Source: Varroa destructor
Taxonomy: Eukaryota > Arthropoda > Arachnida > Mesostigmata > Varroidae
Direction of reading: 5' to 3'
NCBI RefSeq assembly: GCF_002443255.2
Contig: NW_019211456.1
Coordinates: 39,439,042-39,503,041 of the forward strand
Length of the DNA: 64,000 nucleotides
Part shown: positions 24,596 to 36,149 of the stretch, piece after piece
Layout: each line of letters begins with the position of its first letter
How positions within the stretch are numbered: position 1 is the first letter of the stretch
Program-made: the position numbers and the translations under genes
Notes under the pieces: model-generated
Told to the model about the DNA's origin: nothing
What the model saw: the letters and a program-made list of their open reading frames with translations, nothing else
Databases searched by the model: none

Positions 24596-25089
24596 ACTTA
24601 ACTCAAATATCGATCTCGCTGCATAGTCGCCCCTGTCCTTAACTTTAACGTAGTAAAATATCAAGAGCTAGAGGCAGAGGCCTTACCCTAAAAAAAACAC
24701 TAGCCTAAACATAGTTTTCCACCTCTGATAAGGCTGCGTAGCACTTGTAGAGATAACGTATTGTGCTCATATATACGTATATATGTCGACCTTAAATTCA
24801 GTTTGTTTCGACAATATCTTGGCCATTAGTTTGTACGGCTCTGATATATAGTACTTACTTTTGCATACCGCATTAGTGTAACGGCCGTAGCAAGCACTTG
24901 GCAGAGTTTTGCAACTAGAGCTGAAATCAGTTTGCTCTCTCGTAATGCATTCTTAGCCTCGGGCAACTTCTGTTTTCCTTATGTGTCCTTCCAGTATATA
25001 TGGTTTAATTATTCATATACTTAACTAAATTTACCGCGCTTTCATCACGCTAACTCATCTTGCAATGTTTACTTAACTCAAATATCGAT
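24596..25089. repeat. Short direct duplication, two copies
   Basis: ACTTAACTCAAATATCGAT occurs at 24596-24614 and again at 25071-25089, 475 bp apart. The bases after each copy are also similar for roughly 15 nt with small differences. This is too long for chance in a window this size, so it is likely a decayed duplication or two remnants of one dispersed repeat. Confidence 0.8.
24768..24785. repeat. 18-bp perfect palindrome
   Basis: CATATATACGTATATATG is its own reverse complement. It is composed of TA-type dinucleotides around a central ACGT, so it may be only microsatellite-like sequence. Confidence 0.75.
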
Positions 25090-25409
25090 ATCGTCTGCAC
25101 TATCTATTCATGCAAGCGTATGTGTACCGCAGATGTTGCACGCCGAGCTATGCACGATATAACGCACGATGTGCCAATATGTCACACAATATTCGTTTTT
25201 TTTCGAATTTAAATACGATGCACCCATATGTTGCCGTGTGCATTAACGTGTTATAACGCCGTCGTTTGTATCAGTCGTTCATCCTCTACCGTGATAATTT
25301 GCGCAATCTTCAGATACGTACCATCTGTCTGTGCGTGTGGTTCACGGCTTTCTTTTACCTACGACTCTTCATTCCCTCTTGACTTCTGCTGCTCTCTCTC
25401 TTGTTCGCA

Positions 25410-25423
25410 GGGGGGGGGGGGGG
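25410..25423. repeat. G14 homopolymer
   Basis: Fourteen consecutive G directly follow a pyrimidine tract ending TTGTTCGCAG, which reads as a 3' splice site. The run could form a G-quadruplex on the + strand. Homopolymers of this length are also prone to sequencing or assembly length error. Confidence 0.9.
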
Positions 25424-28400
25424 TCTGGAAATGGAATCGAGTGGAAGAACCCGAAGGTATGGAGAGACACTCAGCAGTCCTTCGAAACGCGCATAGCCCG
25501 ACATGAAAATGAAGATGTAGTCAAATCCAGTTGCTCTCCTTCGCCTACGAAGCATCGAGTGGCTAGATCAGCGTACCTGACTCGTTCAACTTTCTTCTGC
25601 TCAACTTGCCTACTCTTTCTTTGAGACAGTACGGTACAGTGGCAGATGAATGCACGGTCAGCCGAGCAGCTTCGTAGTGTCTGGTCGCAGAAGCCAACCA
25701 GCTACGACCTACCATTAGCAGGCTGAGATAAGGACGATTTATAGCAGTGACGTTTGCCATGTGCGACAACTTTAGGTGTCACCACAAAGCAAAGAGTGGA
25801 GCAATTCAGCAATGGTTGGTTTGGAGTTGTTAGCAGTATCCGAGTGCCGACTACATGAAGCTGGCCGCCGGTAGGCTACTGAATTCGAATGTTAAAAGCT
25901 ACGCTAGTAGGCTCGAACACACCACATACGACAGACTCTACGAAAGCGCCTTCACACAAATGGGCAAATGACTCGCCTCCTGCTGCCTTTCGTCCTCTGG
26001 ATAGGCTTTTACCCGAAAAGTCCCAAGATCCCCGCGTCCACTCAGTTTGACTCCCCAGGGGCCTATCGTAAGAAGGAGAAGTGACAGAAAGAGCGAGGGC
26101 AAAAGTGTTCCGCTAAGCGATAGGGTCGCCTAGTGCAAGTGCTACTAAAGTTAAAGCTGTTGTAGACGGCACTGTCTTTGCTAGTTGTGGTATTGACCAA
26201 ACGGTGTGATTTCTCATATCACCAGCATCGTTGCAAGCCGCGGAAACTGGCTCTGACTATTATCAAACACAAGGCATTGCCAACATTGTTCTACAAAGGA
26301 TACGCCGAGTTAACTTAACTACACGGTTGTTTTGGATCTACTAAGCAAGCGAACAAGCACAGAAGGACCCAGAGACAAGGGTGAAGAAAAAAACAAGTTG
26401 GTGTGAATAGTGACAGCTCTAGCGATGTTAGCGGGCGGACAAATAGGGTGTGGTCAGACTGACCTAAAACTGCAAACCCGAGAGATAAGTTGCAATAATA
26501 TAATTGAAAATACGAATACCGTAGATTAGTTGCAAGAAGAATCCCAGGCCCGTGATAGATTGCTGGGTAACGTATTTGTCTGCAAAACTTAAGGATGCCG
26601 GACGAAAAATTCGATATAACGACACGCCGCTCGGGCTATTATCTGCGATTGACAGAGGATGTGCCCGAATTGCTAAATTATAGACCATGGAACGATTTTC
26701 CTACAGTAAAACCCAGAATCTCGAAGTGATCGACGATATTGACTTCTAGTGCCGATGGACGCTGGCTTTTATTCTCTAAAATGCCGCTGGTATTTTGTCT
26801 AATTTGATATCAGACACCTGCTTACCCCAGTACGGGACGGGTGTTGGCCAAAGATTGAGCTGGGTGGAAAACTACGTAGAGGTAGCGTGTGAGCGACTTT
26901 GAGCCGATAGCTCAGTAATTTCCCTAATGAAAACGAATAAAAGGCGAGGGCTCCTTCCAGGACAGTCGACGAAACAGGGAGGCTCAAAAGATCAACTTGA
27001 TTTAACAGTTGGCATCGACATCGACCGAGGGTGGCTACCTACGGTTTCTCCATATCTTTCTTTGCTCTCAATCGTAGTAAAGAGCACTTTTTTTTTTAAT
27101 ATCCACCGCCTGCATTGAGTCGACTGCCCTCGCACCATCCCTACAACTTGCGGTCATCCCACGTCGATCCTTCCTCGAAGCGTTGCAAGTTCTTACCGAT
27201 CCTTCTTATCAATATAGATAAGGCAGAGGAATAGTCCACGGACTTCAGGCAGCCTCACATATGTATATTCGTCGATGCCAAGTTCCGAAATCCGCCTAAC
27301 CCTGTATCCATTGTAGCATCACGTTGCTACTAGAGTTCTGGGGCTGGGTTATTATAGCCACAAGTCATCTGCACGGCTATTTAACTATGCTCGTTAGTCG
27401 GTAGTCGAGTAACTGTGATTACAAAATCCTGAAATTTCAATATTAGGATCAGTAAACGCAGGTGCAGGGGAAACAGTTACACTGGGTGAGGGCAGATAAA
27501 GACAAGCTTCGCATTTTTACATGAATCAGTAGTAGATAAGTGCACCCCCATGATGTTTCCGCTGCAGCCTCTGGTAATGACATTTGATGTTACTTTTTAT
27601 TTATCAAAGTTCTCACTCGATAGGTTAGGTTTTGCATAACAGATTGAAACTGTTACCAACCATTTGTGTATTCATTTTCCGAGCGGCTTATGGACATTAA
27701 ATATAGTTATACACATGCCAGTTGAAATTCAGAAGCTCTGCACATTTTTTGTTTAAAAAAAGTTGTAGAAAGCTTATGTCGGCTTTTTATGCAACGAACT
27801 AAGGCTATAAGACTGAGATAAGGATAATCTGACCAAAGCAAATGATACTTGACACAATATATAACTCAATATATTAGTACCGATGTAAAATATCGACTTT
27901 TAAACTGTCAAGAGACTTTTACCCTATGTTGTGTAATCTTTGGTAATATGTTATTGTCGTTTTTGCTCATTGCTACGTTACCTAACTTCTCGTTTGCGAT
28001 AGTCGATTTTTATCAGGTGTTCGAAGACTGCCCCTCTGCTCTACAGGTACTTTTCGTCCTAATTGCAAAATTTCACATCCAGCTTGAGTATCAACAGTGG
28101 ATGTATTGGATAAAAAAGGCAAATTTGCGGTACGGCCATTTTACCGTTGTAGAAATGCTACACAAGCAAGTTAGGAGGTTGATTAAACGTAAGATGAGCG
28201 CTCTATAACTCAGCTTTAACCTTACAACTATGCTTTTTCGAAAATTGCTTGAAATGATCTTCGATAAACGCGAAAAGTCGGGAGGAACGCGTTCTTTGGA
28301 TCGCAAATGCCGCTTTTTAACTTTGCAATACATTCTTGAATAATACTTCCTTTTATAAGATCTTCATCGTACGCACCTTAACTGTATCGGGTTTTTCTTG

Positions 28401-30019
28401 CAGTTCCCTGACGTCGACTAAAAACAAATAACAAGTGGCACCCAAAATATACATTTTTGGGACTTTAAACTCAAGGCGAGGTTCAGATCTAAGTTAGATT
28501 ATACTAAAAAGATCACAGAGAAAAAAGAGATCTTGTTCAACGTGCGGTATCTCCTTGCCGGATATAACATTTAACTATAAGCAGAAGAAAAATTGGTAAG
28601 AGAAAGAAATCAACAAAGATTAAAGAGTTTTAACAGAATAAAAATTGATTTTACTACCCTGTACGACGACATATGCGTGTATGTATCAGTGGCTCGTATT
28701 GATCCCATCGCCGTTTTAGAAAACATATGATAGTGCCAACATCACCCTTGACGGACTCAGTCACTCTAAGCGTTTTTTTCTAACGGCGTTCAACGACCCA
28801 TGTCTCACCTACGATAGCTGAATCGCAGTACACAAGCTTTCTTTAGACCCCAGGGATATGTGATGTTTATAGGCCATCTTCTTTTAGGCCATTCAGATGC
28901 CTTATACTCTTTCCACTAGAAATCATCGTAGTAAGTGTAACGGGCAGTCGACGCTTCCGTTGCATCTCAATTTGAGTCTTGAGCATCTGGCACCAAGAAA
29001 ACGCAATTTCAAATGAAAGCAGCCATAATCTCAACCGCACCTCACACACGGTACACCTACTCGATACGAAATCCACACGCATCGTGGGTTGGCTTATCCG
29101 TTGGTGTAGGCTGAGCCTTTCTGGGCTATGAGCTCCCTGACCAGACCCGGTGATCCCCTCTGCTGGGAGACACATGTGTGCTCATTAGGGCGCGTTGCAT
29201 ATAGAGTCGTCTCCCTGTTGCATTTTTCAAGACACAATCTACTAGAGGTTTGCTTGCACTACGATATCGACTAAGCCGGTCTATGTCGGTGCACGGAGCA
29301 CCGAGCCGTTCATTGAAGTCTTGCCTTACTATGCCCTTCTTCGGCTGCTTCGTTGCCTGATATCCGAGACAGCTTAAGGGAGTTTCTTTCCCATCCCGTA
29401 TTGATGCCCCCAACGAAAGAATTCCTTTGTTTGGATTGGTAATATAGACTATGGGGGCTCAGCGTCTTGTGCCCTGCGTGAATCTACCTATGTAATATGC
29501 AGTAGAAGGTGTTAGGAAAACTTAAATCTGCAACGATTATACTCACCCCCTGGATGAAGTAAGCGATTCTACTTCAAATTTCAAAGTTGATATTATTTAA
29601 GCTCAATACATTCAAATTGAAACATAATATCTTACGTTAAACGTGTCGCTAACGTTATCTGGCATTTTTTGAATCAATATCTTCCTGACAACTTCTCGCT
29701 AAAGAAACTGAGCTATTCCCTATATTCTTTACGTTAACATACAACAGAGCCCACATGTTTTATTTTTTATGCGAACATCTAATTTCGCAGTTAACTCAAA
29801 GGCTTTTTGTGATAGTGTTTCCTTAGGTGTAGACCGATAAACCTGTGAACATGTCTATTTTTTTTTTATTATCGTGCGGATCGAGGCTGGACGCGCAAAT
29901 GCTATTAGAGTATTATTATTATTCATGGTATGATTTGTAGGATTGCAAAATCTTCCCACAGCTCAGCTTTTGGTAGTATAGATTCTGTCGTGTACTGTAT
30001 AAGTTACTTAGTTACCGTT

Positions 30020-30039
30020 TATATATATATATATATATA
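30020..30039. repeat. (TA)n microsatellite
   Basis: About ten alternating T/A pairs. Confidence 0.9.
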
Positions 30040-31681
30040 CACCGAGAAAAGATGTTAAAAACACAATTAGCTTGCCCTGTCGTATACTAACACGCAAGTC
30101 AAGCTTTATCCTTCATAATTGAACAAGCAGATCTGTGCTAATCAAAGTCAAATGAATAGAGTTTGTATTAAATATTAGATTAGAATGAATTAATACCAAA
30201 TACGAAGTTTGAGAGAATTCCGCTATTGTTTGTTAAATAATATATATAATACTGCTTAATATATTCGCGCAGAATTTTCTGCGTCCTTCTTCTTATGCCT
30301 GAGACACCTTCCAATCGGTATATGTGTGTACCTTGGCTAGTAAACGATTGTACTGTTATTCTCTATAGAAAGACTCCTATGAGGTTTGCGACCAGGCACA
30401 GATGTTTCTGCAGGCCGCTCCCGCAACCTGCTTTCAGGATATAAGACAGACCTTTTTCACTGGCGACCAACCGTTCAAACAATATCTCTTACTACTCGTG
30501 TTTCCTTCGTCGGGCTTCCGTGGTTGTTCACGTCCCTTGCTTTTGGCAAGCTACACAACGGCATCAGCAGCAGCTTTGAAATTCTCCAGAGTCACTCATA
30601 CACTCGCAGGAACATTGGATTTCTCGAAACTGAGTCGTCCGCCTTCTCATCAAGGTTCAAGAGAAGGATAAGAAATGATAACATCTTTACTAAATGAACT
30701 AATTGCTCACGAAGCTTAGGTTTTGTCGTTCAACATTCGATAAGACATGTTAATAACAAGAAGGGCGTAAGGCAGAAACGAAAGGCAAAAAAAATGGTTG
30801 AGCGGTAGGCCACGTTTGATCTGTCTGATTCTATTTCTGTTTTTTTTTCTGACCTTTCTCTATGTCCTCATGTTCATTTTTATACTTCAAACTAGTGCCT
30901 TTTCACCCAGGTTAACCGAGACCGTCACACATTTGCGTAAGGCGGGGCTGGCTCTTCAGCTGTCCAATAGAAATAGTTAGTCTGTTTCTGTCTGTAACAA
31001 GGAGGCTTAGAAGAATTCGGCAGTGGCGCAGGAACACGGATGGCAAAAACACGACGAGTGTGAGAAAGATAGAGAGCAAGAATTTCGAGGAGATCCACGT
31101 GGAACGAAGGGGCAGCAACAGGACAAGGGACAAAGTCGTCGGAAGCAATAACCCACCGCCGATGTAGGTCGGCTGGCTGGCACAGCTAGTCGGGCCAATC
31201 GGGTTGGAACTTAAAACACTTGAAAATTTGGACCTTCAATGAACGAGCCTCGATACGCAGTTGACACTTCAGATTTCATTCGTTGAGGATTTGCCGCTCG
31301 GCTTCGCGGCTAGAGCCGGCAGGTTTATGGTAATGGACAAAAACTAGCGTAAGCCAAATGAAATTTCAAGGATTCTGGAAGGAACCAGCAAAAAAACTAC
31401 TTTTTTGCACACATGCACAGCAGATGAGGTGGTCATCGGCATTGTTATGCGCGGATGCTCTGCTATTGGCGCCACCTCACTGTATCCCTGTCGCTGCATT
31501 CGCGTGGCCAATTTTTCCACCGAGCGCTGTTTGCCTGTCCAGCCTTCGGTTGAGTCCGTTTTCCAAAACAATAACGAATCTCAATAGACATTCCGTAAAG
31601 CAGTGGACCTGCCGAGGGCTGCTTTACGACGAATAGTATACAATCAGAAGCTAACAAACTGTGTGTAAACTGTTTTTGATT

Positions 31682-32740
31682 ATGACACATTATGTAAACA
31701 GTCCAAATGTTGTTCTCCTCTGTGCAGCAGTGTCATCTTTACTAAGCCGCTCTGCCTCTGCGACTGACATTAAACTGGCTTTCTCGGCTTCATCGCAGCC
31801 GTCGTCGTCGTCACCAGGCGCGACACTCGCAAGTATCCTCAGGCTGCGGCAGTCTGACGGCGAAGCCGAGGAACTCGGAGGATGTTGGGCTACGACATTA
31901 CAACAGACGAAGCAATCGTGCGTGGATTTAGACAGTACGAGGCAGGCCGCTTTAGCGTTACGTTATCTCAATTGCCAGCTCCACCAGTTAGGGCTGCCAG
32001 AAATCCGTTGTCCTGATTTAGATAAGTGTGCAACGTTCAAGGAGATCTCTAAATCGGCCTGGCTACTACCTGTATTAGTTCAGTTTCACGTACAGGTGAT
32101 GTCAACGTGCGCATTTCAAGAGTTACACAATCAGCAAAAGCGGGTGGTGAAAGTGGCCCGGCAGATCGCGGAGGCGATTGATGGCATCTCGGCTGACATC
32201 CGCCAGCTTCTCATTGTTGGACAGAAGGTAAAACTTTTCGAAGATCGAATTGGCTTGCTACAAAATCAAACTTTAATGAAGCAAACTCGTATTAAAAGGA
32301 TGGTCGAATCCGACCATATGGTTCGTATATATGAGACAATTGAAGAAATGCGGGTGTTTCTCACAAGCACATACTATTCGGCTCAATTTTCAATAGAGTC
32401 TTTTATATTACTTGTTATCTCATTGGCGCTCACGTATCCGTCGTCTCTTCGATTTGCCCGAGGTCATTTGGCCGGATTGGTTGGTCTTAAATTGTTCATT
32501 GAGCGACAGATTATCTACAGTTTACTCAGACATAACAAGTCAATTGACGGAAGCTTGACGAACGTACAGATATTTAGCAGGACTGTGTTTTTGTTGGGGG
32601 CCATGCTGCTGCTAACGAAGGGCAATAAAGCAACTGAGTCAAAAGTGACTTCAAGAGACATTGAGAATAGTATACGTCAGCTTGAAGTAGAGTTGATCAT
32701 GTTACACAGTAATCGCCCGTTGAACTTGGCTACTGAGTGA
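31682..32740 (+). CDS. bmb: Brambleberry/KAR5/GEX1-family nuclear fusion protein
   Basis: This 352-residue protein belongs to the family needed for nuclear-envelope fusion during karyogamy, or pronuclear fusion after fertilisation. Residues 1-27 look like a signal peptide (hydrophobic core VVLLCAAVSSLL, then SASA). A low-complexity Ser/Pro stretch follows, then the cysteine-rich luminal domain with Cys68, 80, 98, 110, 116 and 143. The family hallmarks GCW (67-69), an NC.L step (97-100), the Cys-Pro pair (110-111) and CAFQELHNQQ (143-152) are all present. Residues about 145-228 are coiled-coil-like. Hydrophobic segments lie at about 237-253, 262-283 (weaker) and 299-311, followed by a charged tail. 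ATG 31682 has A at -3. The upstream frame extends seven codons to a GTG without another ATG. The gene appears intronless, although an acceptor-like tract ends at 31727. Known members sit in the nuclear envelope/ER with the Cys domain in the lumen. Family assignment is by motif recognition, not a search. Confidence 0.82.
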   Translation: MTHYVNSPNVVLLCAAVSSLLSRSASATDIKLAFSASSQPSSSSPGATLASILRLRQSDGEAEELGGCWATTLQQTKQSCVDLDSTRQAALALRYLNCQLHQLGLPEIRCPDLDKCATFKEISKSAWLLPVLVQFHVQVMSTCAFQELHNQQKRVVKVARQIAEAIDGISADIRQLLIVGQKVKLFEDRIGLLQNQTLMKQTRIKRMVESDHMVRIYETIEEMRVFLTSTYYSAQFSIESFILLVISLALTYPSSLRFARGHLAGLVGLKLFIERQIIYSLLRHNKSIDGSLTNVQIFSRTVFLLGAMLLLTKGNKATESKVTSRDIENSIRQLEVELIMLHSNRPLNLATE

Positions 32741-32757
32741 CTATTGATATAGAGCTA

Positions 32758-32763
32758 ATTAAA
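32758..32763 (+). promoter_or_regulatory. Possible polyadenylation signal ATTAAA
   Basis: The common variant hexamer ATTAAA begins 18 nt after the stop of the nuclear-fusion gene. No canonical AATAAA was seen in the next few hundred bases. The 3' untranslated region would be very short if this signal is used. Confidence 0.25.
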
Positions 32764-33531
32764 TACTATGATTTAAAAAGAGCAGCTTTTTTGTTCAGTT
32801 CTCCACGTAAGTATATCACTTACTTGCTCTTTAGGCATTTAATACGCACAAAGTTATGAACTTCGCTTTGTGACGGCATTCATCTTTACTTCTAAACCGG
32901 ATTGCATCCTGGTGTAGAAATGATGATTCATTAAGTGCAACTTAAATATTAATTTATCAAATCAGGTTTGTTAAATTGAAGTTACATTTAATGAATCATA
33001 TTTATTTTAATGAATTTAGATTAAAGAACAAATAATCGTCTTATAATAATTTTTATTAGTATTGAAGTTCCTGGTCGAAAAGCGGTCAGGGAAAGAGCAT
33101 GCATAGATTAAATACGCAGAATACTGATAGTCAGTCGACAACGATTGTCCCCATGTAAGCAGAAAACTATTATGGATTGCCTAACCTTGTAAATTTTTAG
33201 GGTTTATGAACCACTTGGACAAGCTCCGTTAATGGCGCAACGTAGTATCACGTGTAATTCCCATTCCTAGAAAGAAACCCACCCCTACTGCTTTGAAATA
33301 TATATTCACCAGCAATGATCTGTATCTCTTCTGATAAAAAAAAAACTCCATGCTTTTATAGATGAAATTAGGGTGATTTATTTGTAGATTGCGATCTAAA
33401 AGAACAATCGTTCAACACAGGTTGATCTCGAACTATGAATAGTTCGCATAAGCCATATGTAGAGTTGGGAAATATACTCGATGATAAAGCCCTTTCATCG
33501 TTACTGTGCTCCTAACTAAATGTGATTAACT

Positions 33532-33590
33532 GATTTTTTTTTAAATTAAAAAAAAAACTTTTTTTTTTAAAAAAGTTCTAGTTTTTTTAG
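33532..33590. repeat. Poly-T/poly-A low-complexity mosaic
   Basis: Successive runs of T and A (each about 6-10 nt) can pair with one another as imperfect inverted repeats. This is simple sequence, with no terminal repeats or coding content. Confidence 0.8.
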
Positions 33591-34862
33591 AGCTTTACGT
33601 CCGATACTGCTGTTAAGTACACTGTCGCACGTCTGAATTTCTACGTAAAACTATTCTGGCTATTCGTCAGCGCTCAGTTCACTCGAGTTGAAATTGTGTG
33701 TCACAGGGTTACAATCGAACGATTATGGAGAAAAAAAAGAACAAATTTTCAGGACATCGTCAACAGGAGAAGGAAAGTTGGTGCATATCACTGATTAAAC
33801 ATTTTGCGTACATGAGTCCGTGGCAGTGTTTCAGTCTAAACATATATAGCAGTCCTCTTACGGCGACTTACGAATAGTCCCGTCACAGACGACAAAATAA
33901 ATGATCTCTACAACGTTTACAACAGCACTCATTATATCATTTGATAAGCAAATTAAACACGCCTGTCCATCGTGCGGAATTGACTCGTACACCTCCAATA
34001 AATCGAAGAATCTTCACGACATGCGAAAAAAGATAGGTGCTTACCGAGAACCTGGCTTTAACTGTGGGGTGGACCTCGAAATCTCTGGTCGTCTGGCTTT
34101 CTCCAACGCGCGCATGGTTTTTCGAAGCATACACACACGAATCACAAATCCCAGTATTTCTCTACGAATATATGGTATACAGAGGAGGTTGAAGGACCGA
34201 ACTATTGGAAAACGAGAGCACGTTATAATTCAAACGGTATTTGACACTTTTTGTATCGTTAAAAATCGTCGTGGAAAATCCCACTGAGACAGGGTGACTC
34301 CGGTACGTGCGAGGTGCACTCTTGAAAAATGACCGTACAGAGGTTCTTCTTTGCAGATACAGTGAAACGGTCGACCGGACGAAGGGTCATCAGAAGAACG
34401 ACCTTGGTTAGGCCATTCTTACTTGATCACGGTTGGGTCAATCTCAGACGACAAAAAATACCAGGCGCTGCGCCGGTGACAATATATCCGTGGTACAATA
34501 GTGTCGTCGATGCGATTCTATATGCTATGACAGCAGCTATTAACTAGTTCTAAGTGTGTTTACGCTCGCTGGTGCCGCAGAATGCTCCGAAGTACCTAAG
34601 CATAGAGAGGACAGAATGTTGGGCCACTCTTATTATTGTACTATTTTATTCAGTTCGAAAAGGATTGTCATCCCGATGATCATTATGCAAGCTTAGGTGC
34701 TCACTTTAAACAGGAGCACGCTTCTAGAACTTAATTGCTAGTAAATTGATAACGTAACAGTAGACCGAGATTCAGATCATCATACCGAGACGGTCGCCTG
34801 ATTCGTGGTAAAACTATTGTCGCCGTTTCTTTAGTTGTGGTCACTTGCATATGCAACTATGC

Positions 34863-34877
34863 ATATATATATATATA
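34863..34877. repeat. (AT)n microsatellite
   Basis: About seven AT copies following a short ATGCATAT-type motif. Confidence 0.85.
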
Positions 34878-35879
34878 CGCGTTCACAGAGCAACAGTTCT
34901 CCGCTATATAGATATATCACCGTTGCGTTCCTGATTTCTCTCTTACTAGCTGTCCAGTTACAGTATATTAAATAAGGATACATATGCCGAAAAAGGCAGG
35001 CGTCATGGTGATATTCAGTGATTGTCTCCGCAGTTGGATAATATGTAAAAACCAGCGCCAATGACAGCGTTTCTAATCTTCCTTGGTCATGATGAAAGGA
35101 ATGCTCATCACGGCCTAGTGAGGCCATAATCCGAACGCCCGGAGAACCTGGGTTTCTACAATATCCCATCATTTGGCGGCGCTGGCCGCAGAAGGACAGC
35201 GAAGAGAGGAATCGAATAGGCATTAGGAGGCGGTATCAACAGTTGACGTAGCAATAGTATGCATTCGGTGATATATCGGGTTGATATTTAGCGGTTAGAA
35301 ACCGTCGGATCGCCGTGGAGTATACCCACTTGCTGTGCGTGTCGGTTATCCGTATGTGATGTCGCGATAAGTGTCGGATGATCGAAGACACTGTGACGAT
35401 ATAAACCGGACCTATGGACAGATATGTACTAGACAGTTGGCAAGATCCTGAACAAGATGTTAGCCACTTGCATATACTGCTTGAATACAATGCGTGTACA
35501 GCCAGAGAATGTACTGAACTGGTTACTTGTTATTTTAGTTAAACCACAGACACGTCAGATAAAATAGCAGTTATAACAGTATACGATACCCTATCAACTT
35601 CCTTGTATCTGGTATCGTTTTCAGCGTAGGCAGACGGGCTTCCCTTTGAATTTTTCTAGACTTGAATATTAATGGTAACATAACGTAAAATTACTCAACT
35701 AATACGATAAAATTCGGTAGGCGTTCGTGCGCAAGATTATATTGGATTTTATGGTATTTCTCAAATACGAAAAGGTTTTGGTTGTATGTGCCCTTTGCTT
35801 GAGCCGTAAACATAATACGAAATGGACAGCCTTACATTTGCCAGTTTATAGATGTTCTTCTGACTACAGATGAGATATT

Positions 35880-35934
35880 AAGCCGGAAGTAGCCATGCAA
35901 AATCGTCGACGATTTGCATGGCTACTTCCGGCTT
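35880..35934. repeat. Near-perfect 25-bp inverted repeat with 4-nt loop
   Basis: The left arm begins AAGCCGGAAGTAGCCATGC at 35880 and the right arm ends GCATGGCTACTTCCGGCTT at 35934. Pairing is 22 bp, then one bulged A at 35902, then 3 bp, leaving the loop TCGA (35906-35909). The arms are GC-richer than the AT-rich flanks. Pairing stops abruptly on both sides. It could be a foldback element, a small-RNA-producing hairpin or a cruciform-prone palindrome. The very small loop and lack of mismatches are unlike a typical animal microRNA precursor. I saw no other copy of the arm in the window. Confidence 0.92.
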
Positions 35935-36149
35935 TATTTTATGCATTATTTTTGGTATTCATTTCTGAGTAGACATTTTTCGTTTTTACGCCCGCAGCTC
36001 GTTTTTTTATCGCCTACTTCCTCCGCCTGGACGTATCTTTTTAATGCGACCATTTGTCCACAGATGGGGTAGTCATCAATGAAGCGTTGGCGAGCACGCT
36101 CTATCACTACATTGAAAGCAGAACGAACAAACGGCACGCATCAGGCGTC

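Larger units (their letters stand above)
22963..31681. other. Non-coding, GC-patchy region upstream of the main gene
   Basis: The GC-richer parts (about 22980-23750, 25340-25800 and 28860-29410) carry overlapping frames on both strands with no motifs, as expected where stops are rarer. A GT-rich tract lies near 23757-23775. There is a 19-nt direct duplication (24596 and 25071), a run of 14 G (25410-25423) and (AT)n at 30020-30039. The 400 bp directly upstream of the main gene has no clear TATA box. A promoter is presumably within it but cannot be placed. Confidence 0.4.
32764..35879. other. AT-rich intergenic region
   Basis: Downstream of the main gene the sequence is strongly AT-rich. An A/T mosaic runs over 33532-33590 (alternating T and A homopolymers) and there is (AT)n at 34863-34877. 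The ATG-started frame 33901-34287 (128 codons) contains a CPSCG motif and basic residues but no full zinc-finger pattern, and this length is expected by chance. No gene is supported. Confidence 0.45.

Noticed and set aside
27849..28208. Hydrophobic 119-codon + frame considered as a chemoreceptor fragment
   Set aside because: It starts at TTG, shows no C-terminal receptor motif and no flanking splice sites. Hydrophobic text is common in T-rich DNA.
33901..34287. ATG-started 128-codon frame with CPSCG, considered as a zinc-binding protein
   Set aside because: There is only one CxxC pair with no second pair or His pair at usual spacing, the setting is AT-rich, and the length is within chance.
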